Assembly (NCBI GenBank): GCA_028023455.1
Contig: JAQFVV010012424.1
Span: 1,162,001 to 1,226,000, forward strand
Length of the DNA stretch: 64,000 nucleotides
Direction of reading: 5' to 3'
Source: Epiperipatus broadwayi
Taxonomy: Eukaryota; Onychophora; Udeonychophora; Euonychophora; Peripatidae
The translations under genes and the position numbers were made by a program. The notes beneath the pieces are model-generated. The model was not told the DNA's origin and did no database searches. It saw only the letters and a list, made by a program, of their open reading frames with translations. Numbering within the stretch: the first letter of the stretch is position 1; each line of letters begins with the position of its first letter. Of the stretch, positions 46,174 to 58,710 are shown piece by piece.

Positions 46174-49100
46174 CCCTGTGCATTTGCACATTGTCTTTAA
46201 TGAATGTGTTAACTTAAGAATTTAAGCTATTCTATCCTAAAAATAGAAATAATAAACAAAGAGAGACAGAAGATAATAACTTTATCTTGTTTACATTATG
46301 TTATCTAACTCTTATACACTAATAGTTTTACTTATTTAATCCATTATGAGTATAAAATGAATAATATTTAATAAGTTTAAAAGCTGTCACAAATATATAA
46401 TGTTTATATTAAGAAAATGTATACTTTAGATTAGAAGTTATTTAATTTACACCTATTTTAGAAAAAGAAAGCTAAAACAGCTAATATTGTAAAGTTTAAA
46501 AATATTAACAGATAATTTAAGAGTATTAAAATGCAATTATTTAATTGTAGTCTGAGTAATTAATCATCTAAATTAAATTCTTGTTTAGTAAGTTTTAAAA
46601 GTATATATCTAAATTAAGTTTATTGATTTAGTAAGTAATATTTAATTGTTTAAAGAAACATAAGTTAATTATTAAGGTAGATTTAATTTAAAAAGAAAAA
46701 TGTAATTTCCTGCATACATGTGGGTATATGAATTCATTTGCACTTGTGTATTTTTGGTTTCTTGGTTTAAATTGCCAAGATATTCAATTTTACTCAATAA
46801 ATATAAAAAATGAATATTTTGTTAAACTTAGTAAGTAAAGAGTTAAATATTTTAAATAAGAATTTCTGATAAACTTTAATGAAAAAGAAAAGGTAATATT
46901 TTGTTTAAAAATAAATATTTATTTTATCTTATTTTATTTATTTAATTTTATTAATTAATAAAGTTCAGTTAACCTTTTCTTCACCTTTGGTCATTAAGGT
47001 CATGTGAATTTAAAATATCTAGATCAAAATTACATAATTTTACTAATTAGTTCCTCATTGTGATTAACATTTTTGATAAAAGATGTCATTAGTTTTGTAG
47101 AGGTGGATGTTAATGTTTGACACCTGTCAACAGGAGTATAAAAACCAAAGATAGTCAGTTTTGCATGTTTGGTCAGCTTCTTCATTTTCATCATCTTCTG
47201 ACTGATTGCTGCTGTGCACTGCAATGTTAAAGAATAGTAATAATTTTCTTTATTTTTATTTTTCTATCTGAGTGTTAAGTTTATTAATTTTTTTATATTT
47301 GTTCACCTATAAAGCAGTGTTGAACCACTTCATAAGGTATTCTGATTTTTATTACTGAATTCAATTGAACTTTCTAAATTACTAATATCATGTTTCAGAA
47401 GAATAACTCATTTATAACTCAAATTCATCGATTATGCTTTAAAGGTAATTATAAAAGAAATCAGGTGATATGTTCTCTTATGTTAAATTATAATATCATG
47501 CTGGACATTGTACTAATTTGCTTCATGTTATTATGTTTCACCTTTAGGAGGAAGAAACAAAAATTAAAAAAAAGAAAGACTGTTAAATTTTAATTTAAAG
47601 ATAGACAGCTATATTAATTAATTGTTATTTGCTACAAACATTTAAAAATGCTGGATATATGCTAAGTTCAATGTATATTCAAAATTCTGACTCAATATGA
47701 AATTTACAATTATTAAAATAAACTGTTATTTTAAGTACAGAAGAACTCTCTAAATTGTGCTTTGCTTTCTCCATATTTTATTAGAAAGGAGAATATTTAT
47801 AAGAAAATTGAACTAAGGAAATTTTATAAAATAAAGTAGGAGAACTGTTATATGCTTTATTTTCTCAGCATTGCTTTTTAAAAAAAAATGCTTCAAATAG
47901 ACTTGAATCAAAGAAATCATTTGAAAATTTTATAAAAAAAATATAATTTGCAGATATAACAATAATGGACATTTGATAAATCCCTTGTTAAATTGAGATC
48001 TGTTAAACTTACTTGTAATTTTAAAAAAATTACTGAAATTAATATTTTGAAGTTTTAGAAAAATTAAAACTTACTTTTAAAAATGTGCTTTTTCAAAGAA
48101 ATGGAAAAGAAAAATATTGTTTATTTCCTATAAAACCATGGACACCAAAATTCAACAAATAACATTCTTATCATTATAATGTGCTTTCAAGTGAAAATTT
48201 TCAAACAAGCTAGCTTATGGTTAACTGATTTTTTTAAAAACATGGATCCAAAATTTTTATTTATTTAGGATAAAAACTTTGTTAATGTTTTATTATATAT
48301 GCTTACTTTTTTTGGAAAGTTATATTTGCTTTAATTTTCTATGAAGTAAAATGCCTTGTCTAGTACAGATGCTTCGTTCTATGGATAATTAGCTGAGGAA
48401 GAATATTATGCACTCAACAAGCTGCTCACTACAAAATGAGTTCTGCTAAAGAACTAAGATGTTTTAAAAAATATATACAATATTTTTATAATATTTCATA
48501 TGTCAAGGTGTTTTATTATTATATTATTATTTAATGGGTTTATTATATTGTTATTTAATGGTTTACTATAGAATGCATGGGTATTCCTACAAATGCAAGG
48601 TAAAATTTACATATTTTTTTATATTTGCTGGTTTAAGGGAAATTTATATTGCATTCTATTCAAGTAGAGATATATTTTATAATGACTTTTCATTAATATA
48701 GAGATATTTATCTCTTACATTTTTTTAAAAATAATGTTTATTAGTATTTCATTTACCCAATAGGTAAACAGCCACTGTTGTATATCAGAAGTTCAATATT
48801 TCATAATTATTATATAATAATTTTATGGTTAAATTTTAATATAACCGAACATTTATTGTCATTTTTATTAATATTTACTTTGCTATTATGTCCACTTTAT
48901 CTTTATAAATTTTTATTCTGTTCATTGCATATGTGTATTCCTTATTTAATGCAGAATATTTACTGTGCTATTTTAAATATTTTACAGTTGTTTGACTGAC
49001 CATAAACTTGCTGGTTTCAGACATTGCTTAATGTCAGTAATTTTAGCAGAAATATTAAGCTATTCAGTTTATCAGTGATAATTTTGTTATCTTGCCATCA

Positions 49101-50110
49101 TTTAGTCTAGGATTTATGCCTTTGAGCATTAGACTTTATATGTTACTTTATTTATTGTGCTTTGTGAGATGGATGCACTCTCCCCATTGTTCACATTTTG
49201 TATTCCATGAGAGGAAAATGTTTTTTTTTTAGATTCGAAATTATTTTCACATGATATTAAGATATCTAGGTCCCATGACAGGATCATTTTATGGTGTGTA
49301 TTCCATTTTCTTATGTGGTGAGACTGCATCCACACATACATTTTTGCCTAAGATATAGTTGTTGGAATCCACCATACTATTGTTTATGTTGTTCTGCTCT
49401 GCAGAGTTTATCTTTATTAATCTATCCCTCATGATGTTATTAAATATTTTTCCACCAATGAAGGTGAAGCTATTTATGTTTTAAGAATGATGTGGCAATG
49501 ATAGGACAGTTATTAAAGTACTTAGTTCTTCAAGGTGCACTTTGTTAGTTGTACTGCTATTGTTAAGTGAAATAATGTCTGAATTGTACTACTGTGCCTT
49601 GCCAGTAGTTCACAAGTAAACCAACAAAGTATTAGTAATTTAAAATGCTTATTTTTTGGTACATAGCATAATAAAAATATTCATTATTTTTTATCATACC
49701 ATGAGAAAGTATATTACATTTCACTCTACAAGAGTAGATCATGCTAATAAATGATTATTTGGTGATAGATATTTGCTATCTCAGATATTAAAGAAAAGTC
49801 ATAAAGTCTCTTATTAGATCTTAGTCAAAGTGCAAAATGTTTATTGCTCAGAGAATATATTTTGATTAAGGGAAATGTATGTTTTGAAAGTGCTGCATAG
49901 GAATGAGTGAAGTTTTCCCCCTTCCTCATTTATTTATTTACTTTATAATTATGCATTTTATTATTGCTTTGACATTCTCTTTTATCTTAATAAATATCTC
50001 TGTAGTGAAAAAATAACTAACTGACCACTATGCTTAACCTGAATAAATTATTCGTTTTCATCATAAAACTCATCATTGTGAAATATTTCATTTTACTGCC
50101 ATTTCTTTTT
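46170..50110. other. AT-rich sequence, no gene recognised
   Basis: Short frames only. 47390-47593 (plus) encodes a hydrophobic stretch followed by a Lys/Arg-rich tail, with a TTTCAG just upstream. 47030-47224 (minus) is motif-free. A TATAAAA word at 47137 is followed by initiator-like TCAGTT only 20 bp later, too close for a convincing promoter. 49129-49480 on the minus strand gives a broken but non-low-complexity translation and may be a decayed element of unknown type. Confidence 0.4.
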
Positions 50111-50112
50111 TA

Positions 50113-50116
<4 letters not shown>

Positions 50117-50156
<40 letters not shown>
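50117..50156. repeat. (TA)n microsatellite
   Basis: TA run bordering the left side of the Penelope inverted duplication. Confidence 0.95.
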
Positions 50157-50159
<3 letters not shown>

Positions 50160-50354
50160 AATAAAGTTTGATATCTGTATTCGTTTCACAATATATGTAA
50201 TATACAAATCAATATATATATCAAAATACAGTACAATTTATATAAATTATATTCTTTTAGAAGTACTTTCGACTATACACTTTGTAGTCTTTATCAACTA
50301 TATAACGTTGAATAATCAAAACGAGACAACCCTTAACAATACCCATAGTTCAAT

Positions 50355-51062
50355 TCAGATTTCCCACAATTCTGTTATCTTAACATTTGATGACTGGCGA
50401 TTCATTAACATTTGATGATTTCTTGAAATCAACATAGCCTCTTTTATTTTACGTTTATTATGACAACGTTCAATTTGAATAACTTTCATATTTTTATAAT
50501 CAAATTTAAATCCATATTGACAAGATTTATTATGATCAAATATAACAGATGATGAAGGTTTATTTACATCTGTTCCATATTGATTCTCTTTTTGAATTCT
50601 ATTATATAAAAGCATATGTTCTTTTATTCTCTTCTCAAATGTACACTTAGATTCACCAATGTATTGTATGCCGCATCCACATATCAATCTATATATAATA
50701 GAATTTTGATTAAACTTTGAATTTTGAATTTTAGAATTATTAAGCAATCTATTTATGTTATTTGTAGAGAAAAAAGCAATATGACACAAACCATTATAAA
50801 TTTTCCTAATAAACTTGACCTGCTCATCTGATATAAATGGCATTGAAATCCATTTCATTTTGACATTTTTATTTTTAATTTTATTATAGTGTTGATTTTT
50901 TTAAAATCCTTTAATAATATTAGCAATTGCATTTTTATAATAACCAATTTTCAACAAGTCATTAACAAATAAATGTACATTTTTAATTTTATCACTAGAA
51001 TATTTGCATAATTTTTCATTTCGAAATAAGAATGATTTAAATCCAGACGGCTTATGACACAT
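50355..51062 (-). pseudogene. Penelope GIY-YIG nuclease, left arm, frameshifted
   Basis: The minus-strand copy of the right-arm gene. The first part is out of frame because of small changes near 50900 (a run of Ts where the other arm has TTTAAAAG). The open part is 50355-50858, 167 codons from MKWISMPFISDEQ. GIY-YIG residues are intact: IIYRLIC, QYIGES, FEKRIKEH and NKRKIKEAMLI. This arm has RIKEH and CGCGIQYIG where the right arm has RIKEQ and CRCSVQYIG, so it preserves the more usual His and Cys. Confidence 0.75.
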
Positions 51063-51093
51063 AGGTTTTATTCCATATGAATCACATGTACCT

Positions 51094-51801
51094 ATGTGTC
51101 ATAAGCTGTCTGGATTGAAATCATTCTTATTTCGAAATGAAAAATTATGCAAATATTCTAGTGATAAAATTAAAAATGTACATTTATTTGTTAATGACTT
51201 GTTGAAAATTGGTTATTATAAAAATGCAATTGCTAATATTATTAAAGGATTTAAAAGAAATCAACACTATAATAAAATTAAAAATAAAAATATCAAAATG
51301 AAATGGATTTCAATGCCATTTATATCAGATGAGCAGGTCAAGTTTATTAGGAAAATTTATAATGGTTTGTGTCATATTGCTTTTTTCTCTACAAATAACA
51401 TAAATAGATTGCTTAATAATTCTAAAATTCAAAATTCAAAGTTTAATCAAAATTCTATTATATATAGATTGATATGTAGATGCAGCGTACAATACATTGG
51501 TGAATCTAAGTGTACATTTGAGAAGAGAATAAAAGAACAAATGCTTTTATATAATAGAATTCAAAAAGAGAATCAATATGGAACAGATGTAAATAAACCT
51601 TCATTATCTGTTATATTTGATCATAATAAATCTTGTCAATATGGATTTAAATTTGATTATAAAAATATGAAAATTATTCAAATTGAACGTTGTCATAATA
51701 AACGTAAAATAAAAGAGGCTATGTTGATTTCAAGAAATCGTCAAATGTTAATGAATCGCCAGTCATCAAATGTTAAGATAACAGAATTGTGGGAAATCTG
51801 A
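51094..51801 (+). CDS. Penelope-like element C-terminal GIY-YIG protein fragment, 235 aa
   Basis: Open frame in the right arm. Residues 1-65 correspond to sequence before the linker. WISMPFISDEQVKFIRKIY (71-89) and NNINRLLNNSK match the segment joining reverse transcriptase and nuclease in Penelope-like elements. GIY-YIG domain: Tyr124 (IIYRLIC), YIG 134-136, Arg145 (FEKRIKE), and Glu in NKRKIKEAMLI near 209. The nuclease would nick DNA for insertion. The reverse transcriptase is missing, and the Met start lies only 4 bp inside the truncation point, so it is probably fortuitous. The frame is intact, so a free-standing nuclease could in principle be made. Confidence 0.8.
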   Translation: MCHKLSGLKSFLFRNEKLCKYSSDKIKNVHLFVNDLLKIGYYKNAIANIIKGFKRNQHYNKIKNKNIKMKWISMPFISDEQVKFIRKIYNGLCHIAFFSTNNINRLLNNSKIQNSKFNQNSIIYRLICRCSVQYIGESKCTFEKRIKEQMLLYNRIQKENQYGTDVNKPSLSVIFDHNKSCQYGFKFDYKNMKIIQIERCHNKRKIKEAMLISRNRQMLMNRQSSNVKITELWEI

Positions 51802-51951
51802 ATTGAACTATGGGTATTGTTAAGGGTTGTCTCATTTTGATTATTCAACGTTATATAGTTGATAAAGACTACAAAGTGTATAGTCGAAAGTACTTCTAAA
51901 AGAATATAATTTATATAAATTGTACTGTATTTTGATATATATATTGATTTG

Positions 51952-51956
<5 letters not shown>

Positions 51957-52032
<76 letters not shown>
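51957..52032. repeat. (TA)n microsatellite
   Basis: TA run directly bordering the right arm of the Penelope duplication. Confidence 0.95.
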
Positions 52033-52034
<2 letters not shown>

Positions 52035-52036
<2 letters not shown>

Positions 52037-54815
52037 GAGCACTAGCCATGCCAATATTACAAGCTCTCTTAAGTTTATATTTAGATTCAATTAATAGGGA
52101 AATAAAATTATAATAATGGGTATTGGATTCAATTAAATGTTTTATTTTTGTTACCACATGATAATATAAAAATTCTAAACAATTTTTTAAAAAATAATTT
52201 TCTAACATTTTTTAAAACATAAAATGAATATTTTAATATGTAATACAAATTATACATAATTGTAAAAGATAGAAAAATATAAAATGAAATAAATAATTTA
52301 TTTTGCTCTCTCTCTTCAGTAATTTTAACTATTTACCAGTTTTGATTTTGAAAAGTTTATTGAAACTTTTGATTTTTACTTTTGAAAAAAAAAAAAAAGA
52401 GGTAAAGTTTTATGTTTAATAGTATTTTTAGAAGGGGAAAAAAAGATATTAGCATTTTTGTTAAATTTTATTTTAATTGATTAAAGCTGTTTTTTCTTCT
52501 TTCTTCCTGTTCTCTTTATTTCTCTTCAAAAGAAAAGATAGTGTTAATCAATCATTCTACTTAATTTGATTATTTTGTTTTCTTTTGGCAAATAAAAAAT
52601 GAATGTGAAAAATGTTATGATTCTAATTTAAATTTTGACTTATTTTTCAATGTCAATGTTGAAGGAGAAAAATAGCTGAATAATTGTGTTTGTAAAAATT
52701 GATCTGATTAGTTATTATAAAATTTTGTCATGTAGGAGACAAATTGTGATTGATTTGAAGACAGGATTGTTCCAAAAAAATTAGGAGTGTGAGTTGGTCA
52801 GAAGACCTGTCTTGGGAGAAGCATTCAGTCTTGATCTAGCTGTTGAAAAAGACAGTAGGAGAAAAAAAAATCCTGACTTAGCTGCTAAAAAAAAAGTAGG
52901 TCTTAAACAAGGTGTTAGATAGAACAGCAGAGGTTTAAATAAGCTATTAGCACATTATGAGATTTTAGTTTATAAAAATGCTTTCTACAATGAAAACCAT
53001 GTGCTAAGTTATCTAAATGCTAGACATCATCTTCCTTCATGTAACTTGTCTTCACTGGAATAAAATATAAAAGAGAAAAAAGTCCCTAAAGTAATCTGCA
53101 AACTTGTCTTCAACTAAGAACATGAATCTCTATGTGTGAGCCTCATCTGGAAAGTTTATTGGAAAGAAAATGAGTAAATTATTGCAACTGCATATCAAGA
53201 AAAAAGATAAATTAATCATGTACATATTATAGAAGCCTTTAAGAAGAAAACCAACATGAAAACTGGGAAAATATAACTGCAAAGGATTTCTAAAAAATTT
53301 ACAACCATGGTTAAAGGTATTTTTATGTGCACATTGTATTTTTATTTATATTTAAAAATATTTTTTTTAAAGCAATAATTTTATAAAACAAGTGATAATT
53401 TTGAATAATTTTATTAATTTAATATTTTCTTGTAAAATATATTTTTTCTAATCCATTCAATGTTTTTTTTATCAATTTAAACTTTCGCTTCAAAATTATA
53501 AAAATATTTTTTTTAAAAAAATAATATTATTAAATTTAAAATAGTTTTTTGAAACATTTTTTTAAATTTGATTTTTCTTCCCAAAAATTCAACAAAGGAT
53601 TAATTAGCTAATTTAAAGATTATCTTTGATTTTGAAAATATTGTTTTTCCAACTTTTGTTATTTAAAGAAAGAGTGACAGATACAATATATAAACAAGAC
53701 ATATAAATACATTAAAAGTTAAATAGAATTAACAATTTTTAAAAATGCTAACAAATCTTGCATTATATGTATTTAAATTATAAATAATCTTTCTATATAT
53801 TTTCTATAAATAATCATTTTACTATATAAATTAATTAATAGAAAAAACTTATTTAGCAAAGGTAAAGCTATTTTATTGTTTTCTTTCATAGATATAATCT
53901 TTTAATTTACATTGTTTCCATCCTATATTTAATTTAACATATATAACTCTCTGAGGAAAATGAATTATTATTTGCAGGATGTTAAAGAAAGATATGAGTT
54001 TTATGCATAAAATATACTCATCTGGATCTAAATTTTTATAACAGTTTGAATTATAAAGAGAAGAGTATCTTCTTTTAATTCTATCTAAACTCAAGACAAA
54101 AGAGCTATTATATAGGTCAATAGAGAAAACTTGTTTAATCTCAGGATTGTCAATTAGTAAATTGATGATTTTCTGGCAGTATCAAATGGATATAATCTCT
54201 TAATTTTCATTATATCATATTAAATCCATAAAAATATTTAACATAAGTATGTATTATGAACTTCAAATCCAGATCAATTAAAACTTAGAATTTTTTCAAA
54301 TTTTATAATGGCTAGGGTTTTTTTCAGGTAGCCACACTAGCTAATTATTAATTAGAGGAACTTTAGTGGAAATTGACTATTTTTATCCAGATGATAAAAC
54401 AAAAAATTGAAATTGTCTTGAATGTCCATCACCACAAACTCAGCAAAGTCTATCTGGGCAATATCTTTTCTTACATAGTTTTTCTTTGAGATAAAATGCA
54501 ACAACCTTTAAAAATACCCCATAGAAGTACTCAAAAGAGAACTCTTACATTAATATTTCCTCCCTCCTTACAAACTTTTATATTGGGTTGTTAGAGCCTC
54601 TTTTATTTTCATATACACATTCACATATAGTGTGTATATATGCATATATTAATCATTTTTATAAAAAATTGAAGTGTTTATTGTTTTAAATTAAACATTC
54701 ATAAGCCAGTAAAAGTATACTTTATCTGCATATATGTTTATATTAAACTTGATTTTGCATAAAGCTAGAAGGGTCATAGATGTAAATCATATGTTAATAG
54801 TGTATGACTATCAAC
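52035..54815. other. AT-rich sequence, no gene recognised
   Basis: Long A/T runs. The frame 53873-54094 (minus) is motif-free. Nothing supported. Confidence 0.45.
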
Positions 54816-54819
54816 TCCA

Positions 54820-54890
54820 GGAATGAGGTTGCCTTGACAACAGATTGAAAATTCCTCATTGATAAGCTTGGGTTATTATTGTATGATTTA
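54820..54890. repeat. Repeat B terminal fragment
   Basis: GAGGTTGCCTTGACAACAGA, then TTGAAAATT, matches the right arm of the repeat at 55254-55598. The rest is diverged. Confidence 0.45.
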
Positions 54891-55253
54891 AATATATATA
54901 TATGTACACATATAAAAATAAAAATACTAAAAGTAAATGAAGCTTTGTGCATAACTACATATATGTGTGTAAAGATTAACAATTTCAAAGATTGTTTATT
55001 TAAAACTTACTTTCTAATGAAAATGTTTAAGTTGTTTAATGTAAATAAATAATGCAATTAATGTGTTAATACTTTTTAAAATAAATAGTAAGAAAAATAA
55101 ACAGTAATTATTTGCACTTATAATTTTAAAAACAACAACAACAAAAAACCAAATAAATTCATATAATAGCACAAATCAACACGAGTCTGTATGTATATAA
55201 ATATACGAAAACTTTAAATCAAACATAGATATGAATGTCTGTTATATATATAT

Positions 55254-55598
55254 AATCATTAAAATCAGTCAACATTTAGTCAATCCCACTATCAATAACA
55301 ATCAACAACCTCAAACTGTTGTCAAGGCAACCTCCTTTCAACAATAAAGATAGATGGGCCAATATATTTATAAAGACACTAAAGATTGCAACTTAACCCC
55401 AGAGATTGAAATTATTGGTAGAAGTTTAAATCTCTGTGGTCAAATTGCAATCTTTAGGGTCTATATAAATACATTGGACCAGAAGTAAAGATGGAATTCC
55501 ACCTTTAGTGTTAAAAGGAGGTTGCCTTGACAACAGATTGAAATTGTTGATTGTTATTGATATTGAGATTACCTAAGGGTTGATTGATTTTATTGTTT
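55254..55598. repeat. Foldback repeat B, complete copy
   Basis: Ends are complementary: AATCAGTCAACATTTAGTCA at the left, and TGATTACCTAAGG-like then GTTGATTGATTTTATTG at the right. Nested inner arms pair GTTGTCAAGGCAACCTCCTT with AAGGAGGTTGCCTTGACAAC, and a third layer pairs the CTAAAGATTGCAA blocks. The whole 345 bp can fold as one long hairpin. It is preceded by a (TA)n tract. Solo ends at 4030, 31896, 45684 and 54820 show it is a dispersed family. Confidence 0.75.
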
Positions 55599-55599
55599 A

Positions 55600-57090
55600 T
55601 TTATAAACCCACTTAGTCCTGAGCATTATTTACATTAACTTTTTAAGTAATACTTTAGATGTAATTTGAAAAATATAAATATATGAACACATAAAAAATA
55701 AAAGCAATAAAAGTCAATGAAAATTGCATATGCAGAACTAACATCAGACTTAATAAATGTCTCTTCCCCCTAAAACAATATCCCAAACTAAACATAGAAC
55801 GAATGGCATCTATAGGCATCAATCCAGAAACATAATCATAAATTAAAATTCCAAAAAATTAATATACATTTTTATTCAATGTTTGATTTTATAGTTCTAG
55901 TGTTAAAATAATTTGAGAAAATGGAAAAACATGTTTACAGATTCATTGCTTAGCAACTACAACATTTACAAATCTGATTTACAAAATACACAGCAGTTTA
56001 AAAATATACATTTTCTGGAAGAGATATAATCATATCATAGATTTTAATTTTATTCAGAAATTATAATTTTACAGTATGGACATATATGAAAATTATTTTA
56101 TTGCTGTATAAATTTCTGTACAAATTTTAATGACACCAATTGTTTCCATTGGGAAAATATGGCAGAGAAAAGAATATATCAGAGAGGTGCTGTTAGATAT
56201 AGTGTTAAAGTATTTTAGAAAGAAAAGTTTTCTACTGAAGAAATTACAAGACAATATCATAAAATATCACATAAACAAAAACTGGATCAGCATATTTTTT
56301 ATATGGATGTATTTGTGGTTTATAGATTGGTTTTATATATTCACTGCAAAACTAATTTTTAGAGTAATTTTCTCTCTCTTTTTTTTGTTGGAGTTAGAAT
56401 GACAATACTTGTTTACAAGTGATGATTATTATTATTATTGTTGTTGTTATCATCATTGTTTATTATATTATAAAGTTTTTTTTTTAAAAAAAAATATAAA
56501 AACAAACTTTGATTTTAAACTTTATTAAATTCTAGTATGAGATGAAGTAACAGAATTTTTTAAATTTTTTATTAAAACATTGAATTTTTTTTTTAGGAAA
56601 GTTAACGGTGAGTAGAGTTAATATGATCACATCTTTGTTGATCAAGTATCCTGTAAAATGAAATTTTTGAGAATAAGACAAAAAATTTTTTTTTACTTAA
56701 AATTTATAAAGATTAAAAAAAAGTCATATGGGTAGTTAAATTTAATCATCAAGATTAAAAGTTTATCCTGTTTTTTAATATTCACTTTAAAAGTCCTTTA
56801 CTATTATTTAAAAATAAAAAAAATAAAATGAAAACAATGAAATAAGATGCAGTTCTGTTAACAAGATATATTTTTAATTAATTTAATGTACTGTATATAT
56901 TTTATTTGTTTTTTTTTTATTATAAATATATGTTTAGAATATATAAGCTAAAACATTTTATAAAAATATAAGACTATATATCATTATACAATTTATATAC
57001 AAATCTCTTCTGTGATTGGGTTTTAGACCTTTGCATAAATATCAAAATGCATGGACAATAGTGAATACCATATAATATAAATTAACACAG
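55600..57090. other. AT-rich spacer
   Basis: A 90-codon plus-strand frame (56130-56402) is hydrophobic at its end, has no recognised motif and overlaps AT-rich runs; not called. A short trinucleotide run lies near 56429. Confidence 0.4.
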
Positions 57091-57094
57091 AAGC

Positions 57095-57425
57095 AAATAT
57101 TTTCATACAGTAGCACCACTCAGGGCAAGCCAAAGTAATCAATGGATGCTAAAAGATTTGTGCATAAAATTTTTATCTAGTGCTTACTTATCCGATATCC
57201 CCAGACTCGTTTCTAGCTTGTGGATTTCATCAAGATAGAAATTACTTTGGGAATATTGAATGAGGTCCTAGATAGAGATTTTATGCACAACTCTTCTAGC
57301 ATCCAGTGATTACTCTGGCTTGCACTGAGTGCACTACTTATGGAGAGATTTGCCTCTGTTTTATCAGCTTGCATAAGCATAAAGAATGGTGATCATGTGA
57401 TGTTTAGATGTTTAATATAAATTAA
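57095..57425. repeat. Repeat H subfamily 2, foldback copy
   Basis: The left half (CAGTAGCACCACTCAGGGCA; AATCAATGGATGC; TTTGTGCATAAAAT) is mirrored on the right (GATTTTATGCACAA; GCATCCAGTGATTAC; CTTGCACTGAGTGC; AATGGTGATCATGTGATGTT). A minus-strand hammerhead remnant at 57195-57238 keeps GAAAC, GUC and UGGGG, but the core reads UUGAUGA and helix I is cut by the fold junction. Confidence 0.6.
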
Positions 57426-57429
57426 CAAA

Positions 57430-58335
57430 CACATACACATATATTGTAGTGGTCCATATTGAATAAAAATAGTGTAAAATATAAAGTAGAAAGCTGTTTT
57501 TTCTTATGAATAGATACATGGATTACTTAGCATTCCTGAATTGCATGCTCATAGAAAGATTACATGATCAATTAATTATAATTACCTATAGAGTACCAAA
57601 TGATCTCTATGATGTATAGACTAGGATAGTCAAATAGTTATGCTCTCTATAATTCCATATAAATGTTTATAAATATATTTTACCCTACAGCAGGTAACTA
57701 GCTGAATATATCATAAATCAAAGTAAAATAACCCATATACATTTTTTGTGGGTAATGAAGTATCACATGATCAACTATATTCATAGTCCATTCATATCCC
57801 TTATTGAAAAGTCTGATCATTATACAAGACTGATGACAGAAGGACAAAGCTTTTTGTGTACTTTGTCTTTTTCCTAATTTATTTGTAAAAGAAGTTAATA
57901 AATCAAGACAAAAGTTAATAATTAAAAACAAACAAATTTTAAATAATAATTTAATAAGTATATGGTAATTAAAAAATATTCACAGTTACATGTTTTATTT
58001 AATATTTTTTTTGCTTTCTCCTTCTTTCTTTAATTTATATCTATTTATTAAAAGCTGACTTACACCTTTAAATATTTTAAATACGTTTGTTCTTTCATTA
58101 CTTTCAATGATATAAACATTGTTTTAAAAATTAAGAATTTTCATTTCCTTTTTTCTTTTTAGTATTAATTAATTTTAATACATCCCAATTAATTTGTGTG
58201 GAATATGTAAATGATTTTCTGTTTGTATCACATGAGTGCAAGGCATATTTTTATTTAGCATTTGTGTCTTTTCATAAGACGTAATAGCAAACGTATATAT
58301 GTCAACAAGAAACAGTGTAAGCACCTAGAAAATAT
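57430..58335. other. AT-rich spacer
   Basis: No gene recognised. Confidence 0.4.
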
Positions 58336-58339
58336 TTCA

Positions 58340-58710
58340 TCAAACATCACATGATCACCATTTCTTAATTAATTAATTGTGAAAATATTTCATAGATTAA
58401 ACTTATTTCTGAGATATCTTAAATTATCTCCAGTCCAATATCTAATTTTTCCTATGGTAACCATACTTCAATGATGATTAAGTTAAACATGAACTTTCTT
58501 GTAATTATATGTTGGATTATTTCCATCATTTAGAATTAGAAAAAAATCAAACGTTATTTAAATTTTAGAAATATTCAACTGTTAATAATAGCTTGAAGAT
58601 TAGTGTGTAACGTGAAGTTTTAAGTGATATTATTCTTAAACCCATCAAACACCACATGCATTGATTACAAAGACTTGCACTTGATGGCACTATTGTCTGA
58701 AGAGTTTGGT
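58340..58710. repeat. Repeat H terminal fragments flanking a spacer
   Basis: ATCAAACATCACATGATCAC, then CATTTCTTAA, at 58340-58378, and CATCAAACACCACATGCATT, then TGATTACAAAGACTTGCACT, at 58643-58690, match ends of repeat H. The interior is not recognisable. Confidence 0.4.

Larger units (their letters stand above)
50201..51956. mobile_element. Penelope-like element 3' part, head-to-head inverted duplication
   Basis: Two arms of about 865 bp (50201-51065 minus, 51091-51956 plus) are near-identical inverted copies around a 25-bp spacer. Each arm carries the linker and GIY-YIG domain of a Penelope-like element plus the same 3' untranslated sequence. Both arms are cut at the same 5' point (CCTATGTGTCATAAGC), so they most simply derive from one truncated copy duplicated in inverted orientation. 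TA microsatellites lie on both outer sides. Confidence 0.88.

Noticed and set aside
47137-47180. TATAAAA with downstream TCAGTT as a core promoter
   Set aside because: The spacing to the nearest initiator-like word is about 20 bp and the next is about 38 bp; no gene follows.
51741-52208. 155-codon minus-strand frame
   Set aside because: It runs antisense through the end of the Penelope arm and the TA tract; its Ile/Tyr repeat is a microsatellite artefact.
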